A stretch of 64,000 nucleotides of DNA from Prevotella nigrescens (GCF_031191185.1 NZ_CP133465.1:2041255-2105254), one strand, 5' to 3'; shown: positions 54,962 through 64,000, counted from the stretch's first letter. The notes: generated by a model not told the origin, from the letters alone. Made by a program: numbers and translations.

Positions 54962-56404
54962 ATGAAAATTTCATTTGAAAATCCCGACAAACTGAATGGT
55001 CTTTTGACCATTGTTGTCGAAGAAGCAGATTACAAGGAAGAAGTTGAGAAGGCACTCAAAGACTATCGCAAGCGTGCAAATATTCCAGGTTTCCGTCCGG
55101 GACAAGTGCCAATGGGGTTGCTGAAACGCCAAGTTGGTCCACAAGTAAAGATGGATGCCATTAATAAAATCTTGGGTGAAAATCTTCAGAAATATATTGT
55201 AGACAACAAAATACATATGCTCGGACAACCTATGGCTTCTGAAACACAAGAAGCAGTAGAGCTTGAAAAGCCGGCTCCCTATACTTTTAAGTTCGACATC
55301 GCTATTGCACCGGAATTCAATATCGAACTTACAAGTAAGGATACTATTGACTACTACGATATAAAGGTAGACGACAAGCTCATTGACAAGCAGGTGGAAA
55401 TGTTCGCAAACCGTGCAGGACATTACGACAAGACGGAAGAATTCGACCCCGAAAAGCGTGATATGCTCAAGGGAGACCTTCGTGAACTCGATGAAAAAGG
55501 CAATACACTCGAAGGTGGTATCACCGTGGAAGGTGCTGTAATGATGCCTCAATATATTAAGGTAGAAGACCAAAGAAAACTTTTCGATGGCAGTAAGCTG
55601 GGCGATATTATCACTTTCAACCCACGCAAGGCCTATCCCGAAAATGACATAGAGATTGCTTCATTGTTGAAAATCGACCGTAAGGAGGTTGAAAAACATA
55701 CCGGCAACTTCTCATATCAGATTACTGAAATTACTCGCTTCGTAAATGCAGAGAACAATAAGGAGCTTTGGGACAGCGTTTACGGTCCGGACGCAAACAT
55801 CAACGACGAGGCTGCATTCCGTGCTGCCATTGCTGAAGGTGTAAGCAAGCAGCTCGAAAGAGACTCTGACTACCAGTTTATGATAGATGTACGTGCTTAT
55901 GCAGAGAAGAAAGTGGGCGACTTGCAATTTCCAGACGCGCTGTTGAAACGCATCATGCTTGCCAACAACAAAGACAAAGGTGCTGAATTTGTAGAGAAGA
56001 ACTACGAGGCAAGCATCAAGGAACTTAAGTGGCACCTCGTCAGAGACCAAATAGCAAAGGCTAACAACGTTAAGGTTGAAGACACCGACATACGCGAAAG
56101 TGCTGCACAGATGGCGCGTGCACAGTTTGCACAATACGGCATGAACAACGTTCCTGACGAATACGTGAACAACTACGTTGAGGAAATGATGAAGAAGCAC
56201 GAGAACATCGACTCATTCATTGAGGCTGCACTCGACCGTAAGCTCTCTGTTGCATTGAAATCTATTGTCAAGTTGAAGAAGAAGTCTGTTTCTCTCGACG
56301 AATTCAACAAGCTCATGATGCCTGCAGAAGAGGCTGCAGCAGAAAAGCCAGCAAAGGCAAAGAGAACCAAAAAGGCTGACAAAGCTGAAAAGGAAGAAAA
56401 GTAA
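54962..56404 (+). CDS. tig: Trigger factor
   Basis: This ribosome-bound chaperone meets nascent chains at the exit tunnel. The 480-aa product has the ribosome-binding signature IPGFRPGQVPMGLL (about 42-55), a reduced PPIase-like middle (about 145-250) and a long helical C-terminal domain; the tail is Lys/Ala/Glu-rich. The middle lacks a clear FKBP active site, so isomerase activity may be weak. Its usual neighbours clpP and clpX are 34 kb away. It has its own promoter and a strong terminator. Confidence 0.94.
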   Translation: MKISFENPDKLNGLLTIVVEEADYKEEVEKALKDYRKRANIPGFRPGQVPMGLLKRQVGPQVKMDAINKILGENLQKYIVDNKIHMLGQPMASETQEAVELEKPAPYTFKFDIAIAPEFNIELTSKDTIDYYDIKVDDKLIDKQVEMFANRAGHYDKTEEFDPEKRDMLKGDLRELDEKGNTLEGGITVEGAVMMPQYIKVEDQRKLFDGSKLGDIITFNPRKAYPENDIEIASLLKIDRKEVEKHTGNFSYQITEITRFVNAENNKELWDSVYGPDANINDEAAFRAAIAEGVSKQLERDSDYQFMIDVRAYAEKKVGDLQFPDALLKRIMLANNKDKGAEFVEKNYEASIKELKWHLVRDQIAKANNVKVEDTDIRESAAQMARAQFAQYGMNNVPDEYVNNYVEEMMKKHENIDSFIEAALDRKLSVALKSIVKLKKKSVSLDEFNKLMMPAEEAAAEKPAKAKRTKKADKAEKEEK

Positions 56405-56466
56405 GCCAATGCCTACAAACCATTAACGCTTGTGCCCTGCACAGCAAATAATGGGTATAGAATAAT

Positions 56467-56530
56467 AAAAGCAATATCCTTTCCACAAACTTTCAAACAA
56501 GAAAGCTGTTGGAAAGGATATTGCTTTTTT
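56467..56530 (+). terminator. Long rho-independent terminator after tig
   Basis: AAAAGCAATATCCTTTCC (56467-56484) pairs perfectly with 56511-56528, an 18-bp stem, followed by TT. The loop contains a second small hairpin (CTTTC/GAAAG). Confidence 0.9.
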
Positions 56531-56812
56531 ATGTTTTACAGAGTATTGCCCAGTCTTTTAAATAATAGAAACGCAGGTTCAGCAGAATTTTATTTCAGAA
56601 AATAATTTTCTTTTTTTATTGCTAAAGTCAGAAACAGAAAGTATATTCAATACGCAAAACATAAATTCTATAATTTGCATTACAGATAAGGGCGTAATTT
56701 TATCACGGTTCTGACACTACTTCGTGGTCAATAGCAATTATATGGCACCCATAATTTAAGTAAAACAAAACAACCTTCATTCAAGCAAAGATAATTTAAT
56801 TTAAAAGTGATA

Positions 56813-56944
56813 GGAATGTATTTGTGTTGTGAAAGCATTGGTTTTACATTATAAAACAGCCGATATTGCAACGCAGAAATACAGTTGCTGCTTTTAAACA
56901 GAATATTCTTTACAAAGCAAAAATTGTCTTTAGCGTCTATCGCA
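56813..56944 (+). repeat. 22-bp degenerate repeat array, locus 6
   Basis: Six units keep a 22-bp register (56813-56834, 56835-56856, 56857-56878, 56879-56900, 56901-56922, 56923-56944); the second is GCATTGGTTTTACATTATAA plus AA. The left flank AAAGATAATTTAATTTAAAA then GTGATA matches locus 5. The array lies in the convergent tig/dedA spacer, which otherwise holds only the two terminators. Confidence 0.7.
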
Positions 56945-57066
56945 ATCAGATGAAGGGGAAACGATTTCGCAAACAAACATCTATGAATTAATTATTCTGA
57001 CCTAAAAAAATAGAATAGGAAAGGCATCTAATTCGAAAACAGAGGACAAGAGACAAAGCCACCATG

Positions 57067-57108
57067 AAAAGCGAGTGCATTGGATTAAACCTGTGATACA
57101 CTCGCTTT
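57067..57108 (-). terminator. Rho-independent terminator after dedA
   Basis: AAAAGCGAGTG (57067-57077) pairs with CACTCGCTTT (57099-57108). On the minus strand the stem ends in CGCTTTTC. It lies 6 bp after the stop of the DedA gene. Confidence 0.75.
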
Positions 57109-57113
57109 CTATT

Positions 57114-57749
57114 CTACTTTTTGTCTGCTTTTGCTTTCTTAATGTAGGTTCTAATCACAAAATAAACAACGACTAAAGCTACAACTATCAGGATACCGTC
57201 CTTGATATAGTCGTTATATTCCTCTATTTTTACAGTGAGCTGATTTTCGGGAACTACAGAATGGAGATACCAACCAAGTGTTGCAAGCACGCAGTTCCAC
57301 AGTCCTGAACCGATAGCGGTATAAAAAATGAACTTCCAAAAAGTCATTTTCGACAAGCCCGCAGGTATCGAAATGATTTGTCGGATACCGGGAATAAGTC
57401 GCCCTGTAAGGGTTGCTATAACACCATGGTCGTAGAAATACTTCTCTCCAGCCTTTACTTTGTCTTCGTTCAGCAGGCAAAGGTGCCCCAATTTACTGTT
57501 GGCAAAGCGGTACACAATAGGCCTGCCAAGGTAATAAGCCGCGATATAGTTGGTTGTTGAACCTGCAACTGCGCCCAATGTGGCAATTATAACCACCCAG
57601 AACACGTTAAGATGCCCTGCCGCAGCGTGATAGGCAGCGGGAGAAACGATGAGTTCGGAAGGGAAAGGGATAACTGTTCCTTCGATATACATACCGAGGA
57701 AGATTGTCCAATAATTAAGTGTGTCTAAGAGAGACGAAAACCAATGCAT
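57114..57749 (-). CDS. DedA-family membrane protein
   Basis: The 211-aa product has four to six hydrophobic segments and the family signatures GTVIPFPSELIVSPAAY, GSTTNYIAAYYLGRP and TGRLIPGIRQIISIPAG. The Glu/Pro in the first motif and the Arg residues in the second are family key residues. DedA proteins translocate polyprenyl phosphate or phospholipids across the inner membrane. It is the last gene of the operon after glyS, FKBP and MATE, with its own terminator. Confidence 0.9.
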   Translation of the reverse strand: MHWFSSLLDTLNYWTIFLGMYIEGTVIPFPSELIVSPAAYHAAAGHLNVFWVVIIATLGAVAGSTTNYIAAYYLGRPIVYRFANSKLGHLCLLNEDKVKAGEKYFYDHGVIATLTGRLIPGIRQIISIPAGLSKMTFWKFIFYTAIGSGLWNCVLATLGWYLHSVVPENQLTVKIEEYNDYIKDGILIVVALVVVYFVIRTYIKKAKADKK

Positions 57750-57784
57750 TTTAAAATATTTCTTTTAATAATGTAATTCTGTAT

Positions 57785-59242
57785 TTATGAAACTGTCGCT
57801 TGTTCTGTTTGTGGGGTGTCGGCAATATTTCTCAGCCAACTGCCACGGTAAATCCGTATCAAGAACATAGAACCACGGAACGTAAGTTCTACTGCCATTG
57901 CAAACCAAACACCACGCAAGCCATAGGTGGAAGCGAGGGCATAAGCCAGCGTAAGGCGCACGAACCACATAGAGCCAAGGTTGATTAGCGACGGTTTGAA
58001 CGTGTCGCCGGCACCAACACATACGCTATAAGCCACGATGGCTGCAGCAAAGAATGGTTCGGCAAAGGCTTCAATGCGCAGGACGGCAACACCCAACTCT
58101 CTGATTTCGGACACAGGCGAGAGCATTCCTATCATTTCGGGAGCGAAGATATACATAACCACGCCCATAAACGCCATAACTGCCATACCGATGAAGATAG
58201 TCATATAGGCAAAACTCTTGCAAAGCTCTTTCCGTTTCGCTCCGACACTTTGTCCGACAAGCGTCGTTGCTGCTTCGGCAATACCGTAACCCGGCATATA
58301 ACACAGGCTTTCGGCTGTTACGGCAAACGAGTTGGCGGCAATGGCAAAGTTGCCCAAGGGTGCGACAATCATAGTAGAAACCACTTGTGCGCCATTCATC
58401 AGAAGGTATTGCATCGCCATAGGCGCACCTATCTTTACAGCGTGAATGATATAATCCCACACCCATACAAAACGTTTGGTGTCGAGCTTCCACGCCAATA
58501 TAGGACTTCGGAAGATAGCAAAATAGATTAAAGGAATGGCAGCTACGACAAACGACAGTAGCGTACCGATGGCAGCACCCTTCACTCCTAAACCAAATCC
58601 GAACATTTCAAACTGAAATCCCAATATGGTAAGTGGGCGCGTAGGAAAGATTAAGATGAAGTTAAAGACCACGTCCATAACGCACATCAACACGGAGATA
58701 AGGCTTGGGTGGCGCATATCGCCCGAAACTTTCAACATTGCAGCCGACAAATACTCTACCAAATGCACTGGCACTGCAAACGAAAAGATGAGAAAGTAGA
58801 TGGAAGCGTCGTGCTGAATGTCGGCACCACCGCCCAACCAACGGGGCAACGGCGTAGCCAACAGTGCCGCAACAGCCATCAGTACAAGACTGAAAGCCAA
58901 ACCAAAGATATAGCCGTGCCGCATTACGGCGCGCGCTTTCTCGAAGTCGTTGGCTCCAATGAAGTGTGCAGCTTGCACCGAAAAGCCCATTCCGCCCGCT
59001 GCAACCAACGAACCAAAGAGCCAGGTGGCAGGTTCTACCAAACCGATTGAAGCCGAAGCGGCTGCTCCTAACGAACCTACCATCGAGGCGTCGATGTAGA
59101 ACATCATAACAGTAGTAACCTGTGCGAGAATGGACGGAATACTTAATTGGACGATGAGATTTAACTTCTCGCCCATCGTCATAGAACTGCCATTCCTGAT
59201 TTTCTCTAAGAGCGCATCGGTTACAGTCTTGCTGAACACCAT
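57785..59242 (-). CDS. MATE-family efflux transporter
   Basis: The 485-aa product has about 12 transmembrane segments in two similar halves; the first half starts LNLIVQLSIPSILAQ, the second GAPMAMQYLLMNGAQVVS. MATE pumps expel cationic or other drugs using Na+ or H+. The substrate is unknown. It lies 75 bp after the FKBP gene and 35 bp before the DedA gene. Confidence 0.9.
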   Translation of the reverse strand: MVFSKTVTDALLEKIRNGSSMTMGEKLNLIVQLSIPSILAQVTTVMMFYIDASMVGSLGAAASASIGLVEPATWLFGSLVAAGGMGFSVQAAHFIGANDFEKARAVMRHGYIFGLAFSLVLMAVAALLATPLPRWLGGGADIQHDASIYFLIFSFAVPVHLVEYLSAAMLKVSGDMRHPSLISVLMCVMDVVFNFILIFPTRPLTILGFQFEMFGFGLGVKGAAIGTLLSFVVAAIPLIYFAIFRSPILAWKLDTKRFVWVWDYIIHAVKIGAPMAMQYLLMNGAQVVSTMIVAPLGNFAIAANSFAVTAESLCYMPGYGIAEAATTLVGQSVGAKRKELCKSFAYMTIFIGMAVMAFMGVVMYIFAPEMIGMLSPVSEIRELGVAVLRIEAFAEPFFAAAIVAYSVCVGAGDTFKPSLINLGSMWFVRLTLAYALASTYGLRGVWFAMAVELTFRGSMFLIRIYRGSWLRNIADTPQTEQATVS

Positions 59243-59317
59243 AATATATAAGGTAGGGTTGTAAAGGCAGACAGTATGCCCACCGTAAGTCTTCGCTGAG
59301 AGTTGGTTGGTATATCC

Positions 59318-60010
59318 TTAAATAATATCGGGAACCTTTGTTCCTGCTCTGTAATAAGCGTGCAGGCGCAAATCGAAAATCAAGTTGGAATAAGCTGGAA
59401 TAGAACCGCTCTTGCTTGAGCCATATCCTAACTGATAAGGAATGTAAACCACCCAATGGTCGCCGATGTGCATATTCTGCAAGGCAGTAGCAACTCCATC
59501 AATAACACTTCCCTTTTCACCGCCGACCAAAAGCTGAGCTGGGCGTGATGTTTGTGGATTAAACACCAAACCATTGCCCCCCCAACTGCTATCGAACATC
59601 AGTCCTGCAGTATAAGTTGGTGAAGGTATGAGACGTCCTTGATAGTGCACTAACACCGAATCGGTATACAAAGGAGAGCCAGAACCAGTACCTTTCTCTA
59701 ACTCGTGCACAATAATATAGTTTTCTGGTGTATAGCTTTTTGTTCCATCTCGTTTCTCTTGACTTTGATAAGTATAACTTAAGAGGAGTTTCCAAGAAGT
59801 ATCACCATTGGCTATTTTCTGTTGCGTTATGTTGTAAAGATCGGTCCAATACTTTGTATTTTTGCTCTTCCAATTTGCAAATTCATCTGTATCTTTTTCG
59901 TTTTCAGAACAAGAAGACAGTAAGCCAACCGATGTTATAGCGGCAAACAACAGCACTACAGAAAAGAGAAAGCGATGTAGTTGCATTCTTAATTTATTAT
60001 TATTTTGCAT
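59318..60010 (-). CDS. FKBP-type peptidyl-prolyl isomerase lipoprotein
   Basis: The 230-aa product has a lipobox (SVGLLSSC) and an FKBP domain (about 120-225) with VLVHYQGRL, FDSSWG, VIDGVATALQNMHIGDHWVV and YIPYQLGYG. The N-terminal 100 residues are helical. It should act at the periplasmic side of the outer membrane. The start may instead be the ATG at 59986 (MQLHRF), which gives a shorter leader. It follows glyS by 28 bp. Confidence 0.88.
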   Translation of the reverse strand: MQNNNKLRMQLHRFLFSVVLLFAAITSVGLLSSCSENEKDTDEFANWKSKNTKYWTDLYNITQQKIANGDTSWKLLLSYTYQSQEKRDGTKSYTPENYIIVHELEKGTGSGSPLYTDSVLVHYQGRLIPSPTYTAGLMFDSSWGGNGLVFNPQTSRPAQLLVGGEKGSVIDGVATALQNMHIGDHWVVYIPYQLGYGSSKSGSIPAYSNLIFDLRLHAYYRAGTKVPDII

Positions 60011-60038
60011 GATTTTTATTCTATCGTGAATATAAGTC

Positions 60039-61589
60039 TTATTCCTTCACATCGAGTTTCTTCAACAGTGAAGTTATGGAAACGCGGTCTTCAATGATTT
60101 CACGCAACCTTTCAATGGGCACACGCTCTTGTTTCATAGAGTCGCGGTAGCGCAAAGTAACGGTATTATCGGTAAGCGTGTCGCCATCAACAGTAATGCA
60201 GAAAGGCGTACCAATGGCATCTTGGCGACGATAACGCTTGCCAATAGAGTCCTTTGCCTCAATGGTGGTGTTGAAGTGGAACTTCAAATCGTCCATAATC
60301 TCTTGTGCCTTCTCCGGCAGACCGTCCTTATTGACCAACGGAAGCACTGCACACTTAACTGGAGCCAACGGTTCTGGCAAACTCAAAACGATGCGGCTTG
60401 AACCATTTTCAAGCTGTTCTTCGGTGTAGCTGTGGCACATAATGCTCAGGAACATGCGGTCTACCCCGATAGAAGTCTCTACAACGTAAGGCGTGTAGCT
60501 CTCGTTGCGCTCAGGATCGAAGTATTTTATCTGTCTGCCAGAGTACTTTTCGTGCTGTGAGAGGTCGAAATCGGTGCGCGAGTGGATACCTTCTACTTCC
60601 TTGAAACCGAATGGCATATGAAACTCGATGTCTGTTGCAGCATTTGCATAGTGCGCTAACTTTTCGTGGTCGTGGTAGCGATAGTTCTCGTCGCCCATAC
60701 CAAGCGCCTCGTGCCAAGCTAAACGGTGCTGCTTCCAGTAGTTGAACCATTTCATTTCCGTGCCTGGTTGGCAGAAGAATTGCATCTCCATTTGTTCAAA
60801 TTCGCGCATGCGGAACACGAACTGACGGGCTACTATCTCGTTGCGGAAAGCCTTTCCAATCTGTGCAATACCGAACGGCAGCTTCATACGACCAGTCTTC
60901 TGAACATTCAAGAAGTTCACAAAGATACCTTGTGCAGTCTCCGGACGTAGGTAAATCTTGCTCGACGAGTCGGCAGAAGCACCTATTTCGGTTGAGAACA
61001 TCAGGTTGAACTGTCGCACATCGGTCCAGTTCTTTGTTCCGCTGATAGGGTCTACGATACCTTCATCGAGTATAATTTGTCGCAGTTCCGCAAAGTCTGA
61101 AGCCTCCATAGCCTTAGCATAACGTGCATGAAGCTCGTCGTGCTTGTGCTGATGCTCCAACACACGAGGATTGGTGGCACGGAATTTGGCTTCATCAAAG
61201 CTGTCGCCGAATTTCTTTGCAGCCTTGGCAACCTCCTTATCTATCTTTTCTTCGTACTTGCCGAGCTGATCTTCTATCAGCACATCGGCTCTATAACGTT
61301 TCTTTGAGTCACGATTGTCAATCAAAGGGTCATTGAAGGCATCAACGTGGCCGCTTGCTTTCCATATCGTAGGGTGCATGAAGATGGACGAATCGATACC
61401 AACGATGTTGTTGTGGAGCAGCACCATTGACTGCCACCAATACTGTTTGATGTTGTTCTTAAGTTCTACACCGTTCTGACCGTAGTCATAAACCGCTGCA
61501 AGACCATCGTATATATCGCTACTTGGAAAAACAAAACCATATTCTTTGCAATGGCTTACTATCTTTTTAAACGTATCCTCCTGTGCCAT
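60039..61589 (-). CDS. glyS: Glycyl-tRNA synthetase (dimeric, class II)
   Basis: It charges tRNA-Gly. The 516-aa product is the single-chain alpha2 type rather than the bacterial alpha2beta2 form: VFPSSDIYDGLAAVYDYGQNG at the start, RPETAQGIFVNF, motif 2 FRNEIVARQFVFRMREF, motif 3 GVDRMFLSIMCHSY, and a C-terminal anticodon-binding domain. It is the first gene of the operon. A -7 box lies 40 bp upstream. Confidence 0.96.
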   Translation of the reverse strand: MAQEDTFKKIVSHCKEYGFVFPSSDIYDGLAAVYDYGQNGVELKNNIKQYWWQSMVLLHNNIVGIDSSIFMHPTIWKASGHVDAFNDPLIDNRDSKKRYRADVLIEDQLGKYEEKIDKEVAKAAKKFGDSFDEAKFRATNPRVLEHQHKHDELHARYAKAMEASDFAELRQIILDEGIVDPISGTKNWTDVRQFNLMFSTEIGASADSSSKIYLRPETAQGIFVNFLNVQKTGRMKLPFGIAQIGKAFRNEIVARQFVFRMREFEQMEMQFFCQPGTEMKWFNYWKQHRLAWHEALGMGDENYRYHDHEKLAHYANAATDIEFHMPFGFKEVEGIHSRTDFDLSQHEKYSGRQIKYFDPERNESYTPYVVETSIGVDRMFLSIMCHSYTEEQLENGSSRIVLSLPEPLAPVKCAVLPLVNKDGLPEKAQEIMDDLKFHFNTTIEAKDSIGKRYRRQDAIGTPFCITVDGDTLTDNTVTLRYRDSMKQERVPIERLREIIEDRVSITSLLKKLDVKE

Positions 61590-61628
61590 AATATATTTCT
61601 TTTATCTCTGTTTGTTCGGAATTTGGTA

Positions 61629-61636
61629 CAAAGTTA
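61629..61636 (-). promoter_or_regulatory. Candidate -7 box for the glyS operon
   Basis: The minus strand reads TAACTTTG (TAnnTTTG), and TTG lies about 16 bp before it. The leader would be about 35 bases. Confidence 0.5.
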
Positions 61637-62107
61637 CGGCTTTTTAATGAAACAAGGGTACTAATAAGTATGAAAGTTTGCGAAACAAGCATATTACAAA
61701 ACCTTTTGCAACATTATTCGTATACCAAATAAACGTCTCTTTCGCAAGTATAAGATATATCTTCAAACTTCTCATCACAGATACCGTTCTATAAAAATGG
61801 GTAACCCAAGTTTTTTATAATAGGAACAAAGAAAAAAGGAAACATAATTCATTGTCTTTGCTAACGTCTATCATTTATTAGATTAAGGTCAGTCTTTTGA
61901 GTACATTTATGCTACCTATGGATAAAGACAGATAGACTAAAAGTATTAAGGTTCAAATTCCTTCAAGAAATTCCATCTGTATTACAATATAAGCCGACTA
62001 AATCAAGACAGATTTTACATTAAAGTTGTAAATAGTTTTTGACATTGAAAACAATCACTTCACTTTGTACGCAATCTCGTTAAAATATAGAGTTTCCTCC
62101 CAAAGTA
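61637..62107. other. Intergenic spacer between glyS and the insertion sequence
   Basis: Apart from the glyS promoter at its left end, I see no gene, repeat array or strong hairpin in this A/T-rich stretch. Confidence 0.5.
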
Positions 62108-63548
62108 TAAGTAGTCATCCCTTAAAAACTATATTTCAGCATAGAGCTTGTACTAGCAAACTCTATGCTGATTCTTTTTATAAGGTACAAAAGAACTCTC
62201 ATAGCTCTTTTGAAGTTATATGCTGCGGCAGCTAATAATACATTGATAGCATCTCCTTTGACACCTTTATAAAAGTTGCGAGATAATCGGTGGTCTTCTT
62301 TAAGATGTCCTATCGTTGGCTCTATACCAGCTCGTTTACAAAATAGTTTGTGTTTCTTTCTCTTTTGGTAGTAGCTGTCTTTAGCTTTAGGAGTGTCTGG
62401 GATGAGTATCTTTGTCTGCCCCATCTGCTTTATACCTCCTATACCCTCTATCTCCTGCTAACTTATCAACCTGCCTTCCTGTCATCCTTTGGGTTTGTTC
62501 TAGCGTCTTTTCGATAGTATGCCCATCATATTCATTCCTAAAAGAACATGCACCAAGAATAAGTCCTGACCATGAGCGAAGAATAGATACTTTATTGCCA
62601 AACTCATATTGCTTATGGTCCTTACCCTTGCTGACGCAAACTACATCTGGTTCGTGCAGAGAATATACTTTGTTCTTTGACTTCCTATTCTGAGAAAGAA
62701 CTCTGTAATATAGCTCAAACATCTTCTCATATCCTTTCCTTCCCACAAGATTACGCTCTAGCTCTCTTACTAATCTACCTGCTATGGTCTTCAGTTGCCT
62801 ATCTGCCTTAAGAGCTTTCTTACGATTCTTGGGATGATTACGAAAACGTTGGGAACGGTAAATTCCTTTCAAGGTACGCGTATAACTCTGTCGTAGAGGG
62901 AGACAATTGTCATGAACTATCTTCAGAACGTTTTTGATTATCTTTTTATGCAACTTCGCATCTGTAGGATAGGTTATATTCTTCTCCTGCACGGTAGAAT
63001 CAATGAAAGCCGTATCAAAATGATCTTCGTTATCATGGTCAGTATTAATGCGGATGCTCTCGGCTAATATTAACTCCATACCTTTCTCACCTATACGATT
63101 TCTGAAATGAACTAACTCGGAAGCGTCACAGGGCTCTTTTGGCATAAATTCAAGTCCACCACAGAAATATTGGTAGTAAGCATTCTCGCTCCATTGAGAA
63201 ACCACCATTTCATCTGACACATTACGCAAATGTTTTAAAATTAAAAGACCACACATCAAGCGAATAGCATGGGCAGGGCGACCATTAGTGCTGCAATACA
63301 AAGGAGAAAAAGCATTTTCAAAACATTCCCAATTAATCTTATTACTAAGTTGGAAAAGGGGATGTTCATGGCTAAGCATGTCCTCTAAAGAAGAGAACAT
63401 AGAAAGCTGTTTGGATGTACGTTTAAGCATAAATATCTGCAAGATTTATAATGTAAAGGTACAAAAACTTGCAGATATGAGCAAATAATTTACAGGATAA
63501 TATACTATGAATCAGGAGAATATTAGGTTTTTAAGGGAGAACTAAGTA
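62108..63548 (-). mobile_element. Insertion sequence with DDE transposase (IS4/IS5 superfamily)
   Basis: The element spans 62114-63542 (1429 bp). Its inverted ends are GTCATCCCTTAAAAAC (62114-62129) and, read inward on the minus strand, GTTCTCCCTTAAAAAC (63542-63527), with 14 of 16 bases identical. TAAGTA flanks both ends (62108-62113 and 63543-63548), a likely 6-bp target duplication, or 7 bp if the shared G is counted. The intact duplication suggests a simple insertion. The transposase is split in two frames, so the copy may be inactive. The family is given only broadly. Confidence 0.8.
62122..63442 (-). pseudogene. Frameshifted IS transposase
   Basis: The first frame (63442-62387) encodes 351 aa with a helical N-terminal domain (GRPAHAIRLMCGLLILKHLR), a first DDE Asp in AFIDSTVQEKN, and ends in AGDRGYRRYKADG. 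The second frame (down to 62122, 100 aa from 62424) continues the same protein: KQMGQTKILIPDTPKAKD, then IEPTIGHLKEDHRLSRN with the catalytic Glu. At about 62436 the codons read TAT AGG A GGT where DRGYRG is expected, so one extra base explains the break. The known programmed shifts in this superfamily are usually -1, so an inactivating insertion is more likely, though sequencing error or a +1 shift is possible. Confidence 0.75.
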
Positions 63549-64000
63549 GATGGTAAAAGCTATACCGATAAGAAAGATTGTCCTTTCTTGGACATACCAA
63601 GAAACGAAACCAACTACTATTATGGGATAAGAAAAAGATGACACCTTTCCCTTTTTAAAGACACCACCTAACTAACAAAATTTATCAGTCCGAAACGTAT
63701 CAACCTATATGCATACAATCAATTAACCAAAGATGACACCTGATTTAACCTCTGTAATTTCATCATCAGATTTATTGAAATACTTGATTCTCATTAAAAC
63801 AATTGATACTCATTTATTGCCGTCCAGTAGAACTTTTATCTCCCAATCTGTGTACGAGAAATCATCTTTAATACAACATCTTTTTACATTAAATCCAAAA
63901 TACAAGTCTTTTTGTAAGAAGAACAAGCGTTTTGATAATACTCATTAAAATACCTGCACCCATCATACAACACTTATACCGGGAAAAACAAAAGGGCCCT
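63549..64000. other. Right-end spacer without a supported gene
   Basis: A small hairpin with arms TTTCTTGG and CCAAGAAA lies near 63583-63605. A 71-codon frame at 63733-63948 has no start context or recognisable protein. The motif AAGATGACACCT occurs twice (about 63637 and 63730). Nothing else is supported. Confidence 0.45.

Noticed and set aside
63733..63948. 71-codon frame near the right edge
   Set aside because: Composition is that of A/T-rich spacer and no domain is recognisable.

Overview
The window looks like a chromosomal segment of a Prevotella-type member of the Bacteroidales, possibly the oral P. intermedia/P. nigrescens group. Moderate-to-low GC, absence of Shine-Dalgarno sequences, repeated TAnnTTTG (-7) promoter boxes, BACON-domain lipoproteins, a T9SS-like C-terminal domain, a PorV-like outer membrane protein and typical Bacteroidales operon orders all point there. 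The genus call is inference from recognised families, not a database match. No tRNA or rRNA gene was seen.

Layout. 1-3660: a degraded polymorphic-toxin locus with two orphan Rhs tips that share a 474-bp near-identical core but carry different C-terminal domains, each followed by its own candidate immunity gene, plus a remnant of a further cassette at the left edge. 3929-12466: a minus-strand envelope/repair operon (guaB, two SurA/PpiC-type chaperones, an LptA-like protein, a small membrane protein, mutL). 12595-20346: a large outer membrane barrel protein, recQ, clpX, clpP. 21047-23591: surE, lpxB and a lipoprotein, divergent from 23702-29723: parA, parB, a DUF5683 protein, an MltD-like lytic transglycosylase and the bifunctional (p)ppGpp enzyme. 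30496-35106: a DUF177 protein, rpmF, fabH, era, der and a small lipoprotein. 35776-39453: a lone secreted protein, an orphan histidine kinase and a secreted protein. 39766-46770: a four-gene operon of two BACON lipoproteins, a subtilisin-like protease with a T9SS-like tail, and a PorV-like outer membrane protein. 47707-52389: topoisomerase IV subunit A, a DUF3316 protein and an S41 peptidase lipoprotein. 53031-56404: fhs and tig. 57114-61589: glyS, an FKBP lipoprotein, a MATE transporter and a DedA protein. 62114-63542: an insertion sequence with a frameshifted transposase, terminal inverted repeats and a target duplication.

The signal least explained by genes lies in the intergenic DNA. Six long spacers (about 15840, 20766, 35287, 47469, 52517, 56813) carry arrays of degenerate 22-bp units in strict register, with a consensus resembling TTTTGCnnTGCAAAA. 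All six read in the same direction along 41 kb whatever the direction of the flanking genes, and three share an A/T-rich left flank. Two other spacers (30028-30233 and 39533-39690) carry 23-bp tandem repeats built on CGCTTCGGGGTTACGGCAAT, again in one direction and bounded by AACAGC and GCTGTT. These look like two families of dispersed repeat elements and are the best candidates for something undescribed. The toxin-tip locus and the protease/PorV operon come next.
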